A DNA stretch of 64,000 nucleotides. Source: Chryseobacterium sp. G0201. Its GTDB lineage: Bacteria > Bacteroidota > Bacteroidia > Flavobacteriales > Weeksellaceae. Below the pieces are notes generated by a model that saw nothing but the letters and a program-made list of their open reading frames with translations, had not been told where the DNA came from and did not search any database. The translations under genes and the position numbers were made by a program. Every line of letters starts with the position of its first letter. Within the stretch, counting starts at the first letter, position 1. The DNA lies in assembly GCF_003815655.1 (NCBI RefSeq), contig NZ_CP033917.1, forward strand, positions 3,596,001-3,660,000, given 5' to 3'. This document shows positions 24,719 to 34,866 of the stretch, in pieces.

Positions 24719-25444
24719 ATGATTCCGAATTTTATTCATACGTATGTTTCTGTCGACTGTGTTGTTTTTGGTTTCGACCTTGAAAATCGACTGAACATTT
24801 TATTGGTACAGCGTCGCATGGACGATGTGCCTGCAGAAAGACAAAGAAAATTGCCGGGTAGTTTAATACTCAGCGATGAAGATGTAGACGATGCAGCTCA
24901 ACGAGTGCTTCATGAATTGACTGGTATTAAGAAAATGGTTCTTAAACAGTTTAAATGTTTTGCAGATCCGTTACGGGCCAGTAATCAGGATGATATAAAG
25001 TGGATGGATACAGAGTATAAACATCACATAGACAGGATCATTACCGTGGCTTATCTTTCTCTCTGTAAGATCGACCACAAGATTAACAGTACGAAATATG
25101 ATACAGTAGACTGGCATCCGATTGATGAAGTTCCGTCATTGCCGTTTGATCATAATAAAATCATCAGTGAATCTTTAATTGAGATCAGAAAATGGATAGA
25201 ATCAGACTTCTCAATTATTTTCGAATTATTGCCGAAGAGATTTACGATAAGACAGCTGTATCAATTATACAGTGCTTTAAGTGAAAAACGAATTGACATT
25301 AAAAATTTTCACAAGAAGATCTCATCGTTCAGCTATATCATTCCGTTGGAGGAAATAGAAACCAACGTTTCGCATCGAGCTGCAAGATATTACAGATTTG
25401 ATGCTAAAATTTATAAGAAAAATAATACCAGACTAATAAAATAA
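24719..25444 (+). CDS. xylR: NrtR/XylR-type transcriptional regulator (Nudix-like sensor plus winged helix)
   Basis: A 241-residue regulator. Residues 1-150 form a Nudix fold (VDCVVFGFDLENRLNILLVQ) whose Nudix box at 47-70 is degenerate: R62-V-L-H-E-L-T-G-I replaces REUxEExGU, losing the first and third Glu of that block, so it should bind rather than hydrolyse its ligand. Residues about 160-230 form the winged helix of the family (LLPKRFTIRQLYQLYSAL, IDIKNFHKKISS, RAARYYRFD). Family members next to xylB/xylA in Bacteroidota control pentose genes. The start is set by the promoter at 24684. xylB begins 16 bases downstream. The symbol is by role and position. Confidence 0.82.
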   Translation: MIPNFIHTYVSVDCVVFGFDLENRLNILLVQRRMDDVPAERQRKLPGSLILSDEDVDDAAQRVLHELTGIKKMVLKQFKCFADPLRASNQDDIKWMDTEYKHHIDRIITVAYLSLCKIDHKINSTKYDTVDWHPIDEVPSLPFDHNKIISESLIEIRKWIESDFSIIFELLPKRFTIRQLYQLYSALSEKRIDIKNFHKKISSFSYIIPLEEIETNVSHRAARYYRFDAKIYKKNNTRLIK

Positions 25445-25460
25445 TACCTTTTTTGAAATT

Positions 25461-26945
25461 ATGTATTTACTAGGATATGACATTGGCAGTTCTTCTGTAA
25501 AAGTTTGTCTCATTGAGGCATCCAGCGGAAAAATTATTGCATCAGATTTTTCGCCTAAAAAAGAGATGAAAATTACTGCTGTAAATCCCGGTTGGGCAGA
25601 ACAAAATCCTGCCGATTGGTGGTTGAATTTAAAGCTGGCTCACGAAGCTGTCATGCATGAATGCGGTATTAATGCAGAGGATATCAAAGGAATTGGTATT
25701 ACGTGGCAGATGCACGGTTTGATTTTGGTAGATAAAGATCAGAACCTTTTAAGACCTTCGATTATCTGGTGCGACAGCCGTGCTGTTCCGTATGGGGAAA
25801 AGGCTTTTAAAGAAATTGGAGAAGAGAAATGTTTATCGCATTTATTGAATTCTCCGGGAAATTTTACCGCTTCAAAATTAGCCTGGGTTAAAGAAAACGA
25901 ACCCGAAATTTTTGAAAAAATTGATAAAATAATGCTTCCGGGAGATTACATCGCCATGAGACTTACAGGTGAGATCGGAATGACAATTGAAGGTTTGTCG
26001 GAAGGAATTTTCTGGGATTTTAAAAACAATTGTATTTCAGAAGATATCATCAATTATTACGGAATTCCGAAAAGCTTCTTCCCTGAAATTATTCCGACTT
26101 TTGGAATCCAAGCGACTGTTTCAGCCACAGCTGCTCAAGAATTAGGCTTAAAAGAAGGAACGCCGATTTCTTACCGAGCAGGAGATCAGCCCAATAATGC
26201 ATTATCATTAAATGTTTTCAATCCGGGTGAGATAGCCTCTACAGCAGGAACTTCAGGCGTTGTTTATGGTGTTTTAGATCAGCTTGAATATGATAAATTA
26301 TCAAGAGTAAACACGTTTGCACACGTTAATTACACTCCGGAACAGACCAGATTAGGCGTTTTATTGTGTATCAACGGAACAGGAATTCTAAATTCCTGGT
26401 TAAAACACAATTTTGCGACTTCATTGTCTTCTTATGGAGATATGAACGACTTAGCTTCACTCTCTCCAATTGGTTCTAAAGGTTTAAGCATCATTCCTTT
26501 CGGGAACGGAGCAGAAAGAGTATTAGAAAATAAGGATACAAGCTGCTCGATGCACGGAATTAATTTTAATATTCATTCAAAAGGAGATATTCTGCGCGCA
26601 GCCCAAGAAGGAATCGTATTTTCTTATGAATACGGAATGGATATCATGAGAAATATTGGCATGGATATTCAGGTGATTCGTGCAGGAAATGCTAATATGT
26701 TTTTAAGTTCAATTTTCCGTCAGACGCTTTCCAGTGTGAGTAATGCGGTAATTGAGCTTTATGATACGGACGGAGCGGTAGGAGCTGCAAGAGCTGCAGG
26801 AATGGGAATTGGTTTCTACGCCGATTCTAAAGAAGCTTTTTCTTCCCTTGAAAAAATTGCCGTCATCGAGCCTGAACACGAAAAAAGAGATCAATATTTA
26901 GAAGCCTACTCAAGATGGACGAGACATCTTAACGAAATAGTATAA
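25461..26945 (+). CDS. xylB: Xylulokinase
   Basis: A 494-residue FGGY-family kinase with the N-terminal phosphate loop DIGSSSVKVCL, the xylulokinase-typical WQMHGLILVD and IIWCDSRA segments, the catalytic Asp in RAGDQPNNALS, and the ATP-binding TAGTSGVVYGV. It phosphorylates D-xylulose to D-xylulose 5-phosphate, the entry to the pentose phosphate pathway. Length is normal. It is cotranscribed with the regulator gene upstream and xylA downstream. Confidence 0.95.
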   Translation: MYLLGYDIGSSSVKVCLIEASSGKIIASDFSPKKEMKITAVNPGWAEQNPADWWLNLKLAHEAVMHECGINAEDIKGIGITWQMHGLILVDKDQNLLRPSIIWCDSRAVPYGEKAFKEIGEEKCLSHLLNSPGNFTASKLAWVKENEPEIFEKIDKIMLPGDYIAMRLTGEIGMTIEGLSEGIFWDFKNNCISEDIINYYGIPKSFFPEIIPTFGIQATVSATAAQELGLKEGTPISYRAGDQPNNALSLNVFNPGEIASTAGTSGVVYGVLDQLEYDKLSRVNTFAHVNYTPEQTRLGVLLCINGTGILNSWLKHNFATSLSSYGDMNDLASLSPIGSKGLSIIPFGNGAERVLENKDTSCSMHGINFNIHSKGDILRAAQEGIVFSYEYGMDIMRNIGMDIQVIRAGNANMFLSSIFRQTLSSVSNAVIELYDTDGAVGAARAAGMGIGFYADSKEAFSSLEKIAVIEPEHEKRDQYLEAYSRWTRHLNEIV

Positions 26946-26974
26946 TCCACCTTACAGCGGAGTTTTCCATTGTA

Positions 26975-27000
26975 CTTACTGACTTTTCAAAATCAGTGAG
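26975..27000. repeat. Stem-loop between xylB and xylA
   Basis: CTTACTGA pairs with TCAGTGAG (one G-T pair), extended inside by TTT/AAA after one mismatch. No T-run follows, so it is more likely an RNA-stability element than a terminator. Confidence 0.4.
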
Positions 27001-27054
27001 CAGGGAATTCCTACGCCAAATTTTAACATTAAACTAAAAATTAAAACAAAATAT

Positions 27055-28383
27055 ATGAGCACTTTAACAAACACAAAGGAATATTTTCCGGGAATAGATC
27101 AAATCAAATTTGAAGGGAAAGAAAGCAGAAATCCAATGGCATTTCGTTACTACGATGCCGAAAAGATCATAATGGGAAAACCCATGAAAGACTGGACGCG
27201 TTTTGCAATGGCTTGGTGGCACACATTATGTGCAAACGGGAGCGATCCATTTGGCGGATCAACGATTCACCATCCCTGGGATGCTGGAAGTGATGCCGTT
27301 TCCAGAGCAATGCAAAAAATGGATGCCGGTTTTGAATTTATGTCTAAAATAGGTTTCCAATACTACTGTTTTCACGATATCGACCTGGTAGATCCTGCCA
27401 ATAACTGGAAAGATTATGAAAAAAATCTTCAAACTATCGTTGAATACGCAAAGCAAAAGCAACAGGAAACAGGAATTAAACTTTTATGGGGAACAGCCAA
27501 CGTTTTTACGCATGAAAGATACATGAACGGAGCTTCTACCAACCCAAATTTTGACGTAGTTGCTTGTGCCGGAACTCAGGTTAAAAACTCTATCGATGCA
27601 ACGATCGCTCTTGGCGGAGAAAATTACGTTTTTTGGGGCGGGAGAGAAGGTTATATGAGCCTTTTAAACACAGATATGAAGCGTGAAAAAGATCATTTGG
27701 CTCGTTTTCTTTCAATGTCTCGTGATTATGCACGTCAGCAAGGTTTTAGAGGAACTTTTTTAATTGAACCAAAACCGATGGAGCCTACAAAACACCAGTA
27801 CGACTACGATTCTGAGACGGTAATAGGATTTTTGAGACATTACGGATTAGATAAAGATTTTAAATTAAATATCGAAGTGAACCACGCAACATTGGCAGGT
27901 CATACTTTTGAGCATGAACTTCAGGCTGCTGTTGATGCAGGACTTTTAGGAAGTATTGATGCCAACCGTGGAGATTATCAGAATGGTTGGGATACAGACC
28001 AGTTTCCGATTGATTATTATGATATGGTTCAGGCTTGGCTGGTACTTCTTCCGGCAGGTGGTTTAGGAAATGGCGGAGTTAACTTTGATGCGAAAATCAG
28101 AAGAAATTCTACAGATCCGGAAGATTTATTTATCTCTCATATTTCAGGGATGGATGTTTTTGCAAAAGGACTTTTGGCCGCTGCCGATATTCTTGAAAAT
28201 TCAGATTATAAAAAATTAAGAACAGACCGTTATTCTTCTTTCGACAACGGAAATGGTAAGGCTTTCGAAAACGGAACTCTTACATTGGAAGATCTTCAGA
28301 GAATTGCCCATGAAACAGGCGAACCTCAGCCAAAAAGCGGAAAACAGGAATTGTTTGAGGCGATTGTGAATATGTATATCTAA
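27055..28383 (+). CDS. xylA: Xylose isomerase
   Basis: A 442-residue class II xylose isomerase. The catalytic His is in FHDIDLVDP (near residue 104), the metal ligands are in [18 protein letters not shown] and [18 protein letters not shown], and the second metal site in [20 protein letters not shown]. It interconverts D-xylose and D-xylulose in the cytoplasm with Mg or Mn. The N-terminal extension relative to class I enzymes ([19 protein letters not shown]) is present. It lies 109 bases after xylB and is followed by a hairpin before susC. Confidence 0.97.
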   Translation: MSTLTNTKEYFPGIDQIKFEGKESRNPMAFRYYDAEKIIMGKPMKDWTRFAMAWWHTLCANGSDPFGGSTIHHPWDAGSDAVSRAMQKMDAGFEFMSKIGFQYYCFHDIDLVDPANNWKDYEKNLQTIVEYAKQKQQETGIKLLWGTANVFTHERYMNGASTNPNFDVVACAGTQVKNSIDATIALGGENYVFWGGREGYMSLLNTDMKREKDHLARFLSMSRDYARQQGFRGTFLIEPKPMEPTKHQYDYDSETVIGFLRHYGLDKDFKLNIEVNHATLAGHTFEHELQAAVDAGLLGSIDANRGDYQNGWDTDQFPIDYYDMVQAWLVLLPAGGLGNGGVNFDAKIRRNSTDPEDLFISHISGMDVFAKGLLAAADILENSDYKKLRTDRYSSFDNGNGKAFENGTLTLEDLQRIAHETGEPQPKSGKQELFEAIVNMYI

Positions 28384-28390
28384 TATCAGT

Positions 28391-28447
28391 AAAAAGGCTG
28401 CTAAACACTAAGGATTTTCAACATTGATCATTACTAACGGCCTTTTT
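28391..28447 (+). terminator. Possible terminator/attenuator between xylA and susC
   Basis: AAAAAGGC (28391-28398) pairs with GCCTTTTT (28440-28447) around a 41-base loop. The T-run of the right arm suits termination, but the long loop makes the efficiency doubtful. Confidence 0.45.
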
Positions 28448-28477
28448 ATTCAACCCTAATTTTAAAAAATAATAATT

Positions 28478-31357
28478 ATGAACCGATTTTATTTTGCCAA
28501 AACAAATAAAGCTGCATTGTTTTTTGCAATGGCTTTATTGCCTTCTGGCTTAGTGTATTCCCAGGTTAAAAAAGATACTGTTGAAAAAGAGAAGAAGATA
28601 GATGAGGTTGTTATAATAGGATATGGAAAGCAGAGAAAGGAATCCGTAACGGGTTCTGTAGCATCTGTGAAAGGTGATGTGGTGAGAGAAGTGCCTTCTG
28701 CGAACGTAAGTCAGGCATTGCAGGGAAGAGTGGCCGGAGTTGATATTGCGCAGACGTCCAGTAAACCGGGAGCTCCGATGCAGATAAGAATCAGAGGAAC
28801 GCGCTCTTTAACGGCAGATAATGATCCGTTAATTGTTTTGGACGGAATTCCTTTTCCGGGATCATTGGCGGATATCAGTCCGAATGATATTCAAAGTATG
28901 GATATCCTGAAAGATGCTTCTGCAACGGCGATCTACGGCTCTCGTGGAGCGAATGGAGTAATTTTAATTACAACTAAAACAGGAAGAAAAAACCAAAGAG
29001 CAACCTTCAGTTATAATACATATACAGGAATTACATCTGTTTTTGCTAAATATCCGATGATGGATGCCCAGAAATTCATGAAACTTCGTGATGATGCCGG
29101 ACTTTTCACGCAATACGGAGCAGATGAATCAAGAGATACCAATACAGACTGGCAGGATCTGATGTATAAAAACGGAATCGTTACCAATCATGATCTTGGT
29201 ATTTCCGGAGGTACGGAAAAAAGTTCGTACAACTTTGGAATGAGTTATTACAACGAACAATCTGTTCTTCCCGGACAAAATTTTGAAAGATTTAATCTAA
29301 GAGGAAGTCTGGATCAGGATTTGGGTAAATATTTCCGGGTTGGGATCACGACAAACAATGCTTATACAGTAAATAAAGGCAGCAACCTTGGGCTTTATAA
29401 CACATTGAGCTCAACTCCTATTGCGAATCCTTATAGAGCAGATGGAAGTCAAAAAGATCGCATTGTGATGTCCGCAGATACTCAATATGTGTACACTAGA
29501 GACGGCATCGAGAATTTAGGAGATGCATGGATTGATAAGGCAATTTCTTTCAGTTCTTATAATAATTTCTTCGGTGAATTTAAAATTCCGTGGGTAAAAG
29601 GCTTAACATTAAGAACAAATTTTGGTTTAAACTTTAAAACTACTAATACTGGAAGTTATACGGGAGAAGGAGTTTTCAGTTCAGAACCTAATAATTTGTC
29701 TACAGCTTCAATCGGAAATTCTTTATTGACGCATTGGGTAAACGAAAATATATTAACCTACGACAGAACTTTTGCAAGCAAGCACAAAGTAAATGTCGTG
29801 GCTTTACAGTCTCAGGAACAGAGAACATTTAACAGTTCATACATCACGGCAAGAGATATCCCTACGGATCAGTTTCAGTTTTACAATCTTGGTCACGCTC
29901 AGGGTGAAATCACCATTAATCCCGATAATCAAGGGTATTACAAAAGAGGTCTTAGATCTTGGATGGGGCGTGTAATGTACGAATATGACGGAAAATATAT
30001 GTTTACGGCTTCCATTAGAGGTGATGCTTCTTCAGTATTGGCACCCGGATATCAATGGAATATTTATAATGCTTTTTCAGCGGGTTGGAATGTTGCTAAA
30101 GAGAATTTCTTAAAAGATTCAAAAGTTATTAATAATTTAAAACTACGTTTCGGATACGGAGAAACTTCCAATCAGGCTGTAGCTCCTTATTCTACTTTTG
30201 GACGTTTAACGACAGAGCCGTATAACTTCGGAAATGCCAATGCCATAGGAACGTATGTTTCTACACTGCCTAATTCAAAATTGGGTTGGGAATTTTCGGA
30301 AACGCTTAATTATGGGTTGGATTTCGGATTGTTCAGCAATAGATTAACAGGTACGGTAGAATATTACACAACGAATACTAAAAATTTACTATTGGATGTT
30401 AAATTGCCTGCAACTTCAGGAGTAGGAAGCTACACCGGAAATGTAGGATCTACAAGCAATAAAGGGATAGAAATATCATTAAACGGAGCTATTATCAGCA
30501 ATCCAAATGGTTTTTCATGGGATTTTGGGGTTAATTTTTATTCAAACAAAAATAAAATCACCTCATTATCTTCGGGAGCTACAAGAGATGTTGCCAACTG
30601 GTGGTTTGTGGGAAGTTCAATCAATTCAATTTATGATTATCAGTATATTGGATTGTGGCAGGCAGGAGATCCTTACATAAATATTCTGGAGCCTACCAAT
30701 ATTCCGGGAGAGACAATAGGCTCCATTAAAGTTTTATATACAGGAGGTTACAACGCAGATGGATCGCCCGTAAGAGCGATCAATGCTGAAGACAGACAGA
30801 TTTTAAACACAGATCCTGATTTTCAGGGTGGTTTTAATACCAGACTTGCGTACAAAAATTTTGATTTGAGCATTGTTGGAGCTTTCAAAAGCGGAGGAAT
30901 TCTGATAAGCACATTGTACGGAAATACAAGTTATCTGAATATGTTAAGCGGAAGAAGAAACAACGTAGACGTTGATTATTGGACTCCCGAGAATACCGAT
31001 GCCTATTACCCAAGACCGGGACACTATCAAAGCAATAATAATCCAAGATATGGCAGTACATTAGCCTATTTTGATGCTTCATATCTAAAAATCAGAACCA
31101 TTACTTTAGGATATAACTTTACTCAGGGAGTGTTCAAAAAGGCGGGAATCAGCAAAATGAGAATCTACGCAACGGTGACCAATCCATTTGTATTTTTCTC
31201 TCCTTATCATAAAGCTTCTGGGATGGATCCTGAAACGAATTCCTACGGAAACGAAAATCAGGCGGTAAGCAACGAGATTCCATCAAGATTCTTAACCATC
31301 GGAACCAATACACCGTCTCTTAGAAACTATATGATTGGTTTAAACTTAACATTCTAA
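28478..31357 (+). CDS. susC: SusC-family TonB-dependent transporter of the xylan locus
   Basis: A 959-residue outer-membrane transporter with signal peptide ending at VYSQ, a TonB box and SusC motif (IDEVVIIGYGKQRKESVTGS), the plug with VSQALQGRVAGVDI and ASATAIYGSRGANGVILITT, and a barrel ending in RNYMIGLNLTF. The carboxypeptidase-like domain present at the N-terminus of many SusC proteins is missing: only about 15 residues separate the signal cleavage site from the TonB box. With SusD immediately downstream it should import xylo-oligosaccharides. The gene follows xylA by about 95 bases. Confidence 0.93.
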   Translation: MNRFYFAKTNKAALFFAMALLPSGLVYSQVKKDTVEKEKKIDEVVIIGYGKQRKESVTGSVASVKGDVVREVPSANVSQALQGRVAGVDIAQTSSKPGAPMQIRIRGTRSLTADNDPLIVLDGIPFPGSLADISPNDIQSMDILKDASATAIYGSRGANGVILITTKTGRKNQRATFSYNTYTGITSVFAKYPMMDAQKFMKLRDDAGLFTQYGADESRDTNTDWQDLMYKNGIVTNHDLGISGGTEKSSYNFGMSYYNEQSVLPGQNFERFNLRGSLDQDLGKYFRVGITTNNAYTVNKGSNLGLYNTLSSTPIANPYRADGSQKDRIVMSADTQYVYTRDGIENLGDAWIDKAISFSSYNNFFGEFKIPWVKGLTLRTNFGLNFKTTNTGSYTGEGVFSSEPNNLSTASIGNSLLTHWVNENILTYDRTFASKHKVNVVALQSQEQRTFNSSYITARDIPTDQFQFYNLGHAQGEITINPDNQGYYKRGLRSWMGRVMYEYDGKYMFTASIRGDASSVLAPGYQWNIYNAFSAGWNVAKENFLKDSKVINNLKLRFGYGETSNQAVAPYSTFGRLTTEPYNFGNANAIGTYVSTLPNSKLGWEFSETLNYGLDFGLFSNRLTGTVEYYTTNTKNLLLDVKLPATSGVGSYTGNVGSTSNKGIEISLNGAIISNPNGFSWDFGVNFYSNKNKITSLSSGATRDVANWWFVGSSINSIYDYQYIGLWQAGDPYINILEPTNIPGETIGSIKVLYTGGYNADGSPVRAINAEDRQILNTDPDFQGGFNTRLAYKNFDLSIVGAFKSGGILISTLYGNTSYLNMLSGRRNNVDVDYWTPENTDAYYPRPGHYQSNNNPRYGSTLAYFDASYLKIRTITLGYNFTQGVFKKAGISKMRIYATVTNPFVFFSPYHKASGMDPETNSYGNENQAVSNEIPSRFLTIGTNTPSLRNYMIGLNLTF

Positions 31358-31368
31358 AAATTAATCAA

Positions 31369-33312
31369 ATGAAAAAGTTCAGAATAAATACAGCAGCAAA
31401 AATTTTGTTATGCACCGTAGTACTTTCAAGCTGTTCAGATATATTGGAAGAAGAACCGAGAAATATTTATACACCGCAATACTTTGAGACAGAATCCGGT
31501 GTTTTAGGAGGAGTTACCTCAATGTATGCTCATTTACGATACATTTACGGAAACGGATATTGGTTAAATGCCTGCGAAACAGGAACCGACGAATACACTT
31601 ACGGTCACGCCGGAGACAATAATTTCAAGGATATGGACATGTCCGGAGCAGGAAATTTAACACCCTCTTCCAGCCGTGCAGATGTTTTGTGGAATAATGC
31701 TTTCAGAAATATCAATACTGCCAACGGAGTCATCCAAAAAGGTTCCGGAGTCGGCGTTTCGGATGCAATTATTGCAGAAGCAAGATTCTTCAGAGCGTTC
31801 GATTATTTTATGTTGGCTCAGACATTCGGAGGGGTTCCTTTAGATTTAGGTTCTGGAGAATTGGCTTTCAATATCAGTACTTTCAGAGGATCAAAAAGAA
31901 ATACGGTTTCTGAGGTTTATACTAAAGCAATATTTCCGGATCTAATAAAAGCTGTTCAGGATCTGCCTGTCGGAGCTCGTGTTACAGGCGGAGTAACGAA
32001 AACTGTGGCAAGATTATTTTTGGCTAAAGCTTATCTTACGTACGGATGGTGGCTTCAGAATCCAAACGGAATTCTAACCTATCCTCAGACGGATAGAGTA
32101 GATCCCAACGGTCATAATCCGCAATGGTATTTCCAACAAGCTTATGATATTGCTTTGGAAGGTATTAATTCACCGGGAGCATATGGTTTGCAGGCAACAT
32201 ATTACGATGTGAATTTAGCTCAGAATGATAGAAATAAAGAAATGCTTCTCTATGCAGATCACACAGAATCAAGTGAATATTATGATGGATCAAGCCATTC
32301 TTACAACACAGGCGCTTCACCCGGAAATTTTGCTGTTTGGATGACGACTTGGGATTACACGTTCCTTGAAAGTTCTCAAAGCCCATTGTGGACAGGTTCT
32401 CCTGTCAGAACTGTACAAAGAGAGGCTGCTCAAGCCTACGGAAGACCATGGAAAACGATGGCTCCAACCATTGAAGTGGTTAAAAATACATTCGCCAATA
32501 AAACTCAGGATTCCAGATATGACGGTACTTTCGTAACAACTTTCCGCGGAAATTGGAACAAAGCCGGAATTTCAACACCGACATTATACAATGCCAACGG
32601 ATTACCTGTACAGCCGGGAAGCGCCATTCTTACGTTCTTAAATGACGATCCGGCGCAGACCATTGATTATTCTAATTCTGTCTACAAAAGCAACGTAGGC
32701 GCAGGAGTTCTTCCGGGAAGAGCAGATTATGTGATCGCTCCAAGCGGAATCAGCAGATATGCCTACCCAAATCTTTGGAAAATAGGAACCTACAGAACTG
32801 ATAACGGAACAGGTCTTGGACAACCAAACGGAGGAATAACACGTCCATTTCCTGTTGCAAAATTCTCAGAATTTTACTTCATAGCAGCAGAAGCAGCAGT
32901 AAAAGGAGCTTCGGGAGCAATGAGCCCAAGAGATTTAATTAACGTGATCAGAGCAAGAGCGGGAAAATGGCGTTGGGACAACAATGGAAATGTAGCAAAA
33001 GTAGAAGATAACAGTGGTGCAATGATCGCTGCAACGCCTTCAACGATAACTATAGACTACATTTTAGCTGAAAGATCAAGAGAGTATTATGGTGAAGGCT
33101 ACAGATGGTTCGATTTGGTAAGAACCCAAAGATGGAGTGATATCGCAAAAACATACAGCATCGGAGGAACAGCAGTTGGAAATCATACCGCTCAGACGTA
33201 CACCAGAAATATACCGAATTATCTATATTTAAGACCAATCCCTCAAGGACAGATGGATGCCATGGATATGAGCTCTTCAGAATTGGCAGCCTATCAAAAT
33301 CCTGGATATTAG
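31369..33312 (+). CDS. susD: SusD-family glycan-binding lipoprotein
   Basis: A 647-residue surface lipoprotein with lipobox LSSC (Cys22), the SusD opening DILEEEPRNIYTPQYF, the helical TPR-like region (WNNAFRNINTANGVIQ, IIAEARFFRAFDYFMLAQTFGGVPL) and the C-terminal family signature LAERSREYYGEGYRWFDLVRTQRW (in parts: ILAERSREYYGEG, RWFDLVRTQRW). It caps the SusC barrel and binds the glycan. It begins 11 bases after susC. Longer than the average 500-600 residues, mainly through loops between about 270 and 480. Confidence 0.94.
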   Translation: MKKFRINTAAKILLCTVVLSSCSDILEEEPRNIYTPQYFETESGVLGGVTSMYAHLRYIYGNGYWLNACETGTDEYTYGHAGDNNFKDMDMSGAGNLTPSSSRADVLWNNAFRNINTANGVIQKGSGVGVSDAIIAEARFFRAFDYFMLAQTFGGVPLDLGSGELAFNISTFRGSKRNTVSEVYTKAIFPDLIKAVQDLPVGARVTGGVTKTVARLFLAKAYLTYGWWLQNPNGILTYPQTDRVDPNGHNPQWYFQQAYDIALEGINSPGAYGLQATYYDVNLAQNDRNKEMLLYADHTESSEYYDGSSHSYNTGASPGNFAVWMTTWDYTFLESSQSPLWTGSPVRTVQREAAQAYGRPWKTMAPTIEVVKNTFANKTQDSRYDGTFVTTFRGNWNKAGISTPTLYNANGLPVQPGSAILTFLNDDPAQTIDYSNSVYKSNVGAGVLPGRADYVIAPSGISRYAYPNLWKIGTYRTDNGTGLGQPNGGITRPFPVAKFSEFYFIAAEAAVKGASGAMSPRDLINVIRARAGKWRWDNNGNVAKVEDNSGAMIAATPSTITIDYILAERSREYYGEGYRWFDLVRTQRWSDIAKTYSIGGTAVGNHTAQTYTRNIPNYLYLRPIPQGQMDAMDMSSSELAAYQNPGY

Positions 33313-33352
33313 ATAGATTTTAAAATAAAATTTTTACTTTCATATCAGCAAT

Positions 33353-33385
33353 AAAGTAGGCAATTCAATCCCGCCTGCTTTGTTT
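33353..33385 (+). terminator. Possible terminator after susD
   Basis: AAAGTAGGC pairs with GCCTGCTTT over nine positions (one G-T pair) around an 11-base loop, followed by TGTTTAAT. A modest terminator that may separate the susCD transcript from the uronate genes. Confidence 0.5.
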
Positions 33386-33439
33386 AATGAATAAGATGCT
33401 TAAAAATAATGAATATCTACAAAGAGTTATCATTGAAAA

Positions 33440-33531
33440 ATCTTTGTGAACTTTGCTGATTAGAAAGCCTTTGCGAACTTAAAAGCATAAAGTAATTCAA
33501 AGAAAATCTTTGCGCCTCTTTGCGTTAAAAA
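33440..33531 (+). repeat. Dispersed intergenic element, copy 5
   Basis: It includes TCTTTGTGAACTTTGC, then AAGCCTTTGCGAACTTAAAA, a spacer, and ATCTTTGCGCCTCTTTGCGTT. The right end with two TTTGCG words is the fullest version seen. Orientation is the same as the flanking susD and uxuA genes. (Each quoted piece is part of a longer run.). Confidence 0.65.
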
Positions 33532-33585
33532 AATAATTAAAGCAGATATAAAAAAAGATTTAGATAAAATTTAAAATCAAAAATT

Positions 33586-34761
33586 ATGGAAAAAACATGG
33601 CGTTGGTTTGGTAAAAAAGACAAGATTAAGCTCAATATGCTCCGTCAGATCGGTGTTGAAGGCATTGTTTCAGCACTTCATGACGTTTCGAATGGAGAAA
33701 TCTGGTCTTTGGAAGCCATTAATGAATATAAAAATTATATCGAAAGTTTCGGACTTCGATGGTCGGTCGTAGAAAGCCTTCCCGTAAGCGAATCCATCAA
33801 ATATGGAGGTGAAAATAGAGATCAATTGATCGAAAATTACATAAAAAGTCTCGAAAACTTAGGAAAAGCTGGTGTTACAACGGTATGTTACAACTTTATG
33901 CCCGTTCTCGATTGGGCGCGTACCGATCTTTTTCATCAATGGGAAGACGGTTCATCATCTTTATATTTCGACAAGGCCAAATTCGCTTATTTTGAAATTT
34001 ACATTTTAGAAAGACAAGGTGCCGAAAAAGATTACACTCCTGAAATTCTTGCTAAAGTTGAAGAATTAAAAAAGACAATCACTGAAGAGGAAAAAAACGA
34101 TTTAATTGATTCAATTATCGTTAAAACACAAGGTTTTGTCAACGGAAATATTAAAGAAGGCGATCAAAATCCGGTAGCTATTTTTAAAAGTCTACTGGCT
34201 TTATATGACGGAATTGATAAAGATCAACTTCGTCAGAACATGAAATGTTTTCTAGAAAAAATAATGCCTGTCTGTGAAAAATGGAACATTCAAATGTGCG
34301 TACATCCCGATGATCCTCCATTTTCATTACTAGGTTTACCAAGAATCGTAACTTGTGAAGAAGATATCGACTGGTTTTTAAATGCCGTCGACAACCAGCA
34401 CAACGGATTGACATTCTGCACAGGTTCTTTAAGTGCCGGATTGCAAAATGATGTTCCTAAATTGGCTCAAAAGTATGCTTCTCGTACAAAATTCGTTCAT
34501 CTTAGAAGCACCAATGTTTTCGAAAACGGAGATTTTATAGAAGCCCATCATTTAGAAGGCAGAGGAAAAATTATCGAAGTCATTCGAATATTTGAAAAGG
34601 AAAATCCAACCTTACCCATGCGGATCGATCACGGTCGATTACTAACTGATGATATTGATAAAGGCTACAATCCCGGCTATTCATTTCTGGGAAGAATGCT
34701 TGCCCTAGGACAAATTGAAGGCGTAACGGCAGCCGTAAAAACCGAAATAAAATCAAATTAA
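33586..34761 (+). CDS. uxuA: D-mannonate dehydratase
   Basis: A 391-residue TIM-barrel enzyme of the UxuA family: TWRWFGKKDKIKLNMLRQIG at the start, CYNFMPVLDWARTDL near 105, the metal-site segment CVHPDDPPFSLLGLPRI near 245, and HLRSTN and RIDHGR near the end. It converts D-mannonate to 2-keto-3-deoxygluconate. Together with the SDR gene downstream it processes glucuronate released from glucuronoxylan by the GH67 and GH115 enzymes. The enzyme for the first step, glucuronate isomerase (uxaC), and the KDG kinase are not in this window. Confidence 0.93.
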   Translation: MEKTWRWFGKKDKIKLNMLRQIGVEGIVSALHDVSNGEIWSLEAINEYKNYIESFGLRWSVVESLPVSESIKYGGENRDQLIENYIKSLENLGKAGVTTVCYNFMPVLDWARTDLFHQWEDGSSSLYFDKAKFAYFEIYILERQGAEKDYTPEILAKVEELKKTITEEEKNDLIDSIIVKTQGFVNGNIKEGDQNPVAIFKSLLALYDGIDKDQLRQNMKCFLEKIMPVCEKWNIQMCVHPDDPPFSLLGLPRIVTCEEDIDWFLNAVDNQHNGLTFCTGSLSAGLQNDVPKLAQKYASRTKFVHLRSTNVFENGDFIEAHHLEGRGKIIEVIRIFEKENPTLPMRIDHGRLLTDDIDKGYNPGYSFLGRMLALGQIEGVTAAVKTEIKSN

Positions 34762-34866
34762 AAGTATCGAAGGGACGGTTAAAATAGATTAGGATGCCAA
34801 TCCTATCAAATCTATAAGATTAAAAAACGATCAACCATCAACAACTAACCAACAACTAAAAAAACA

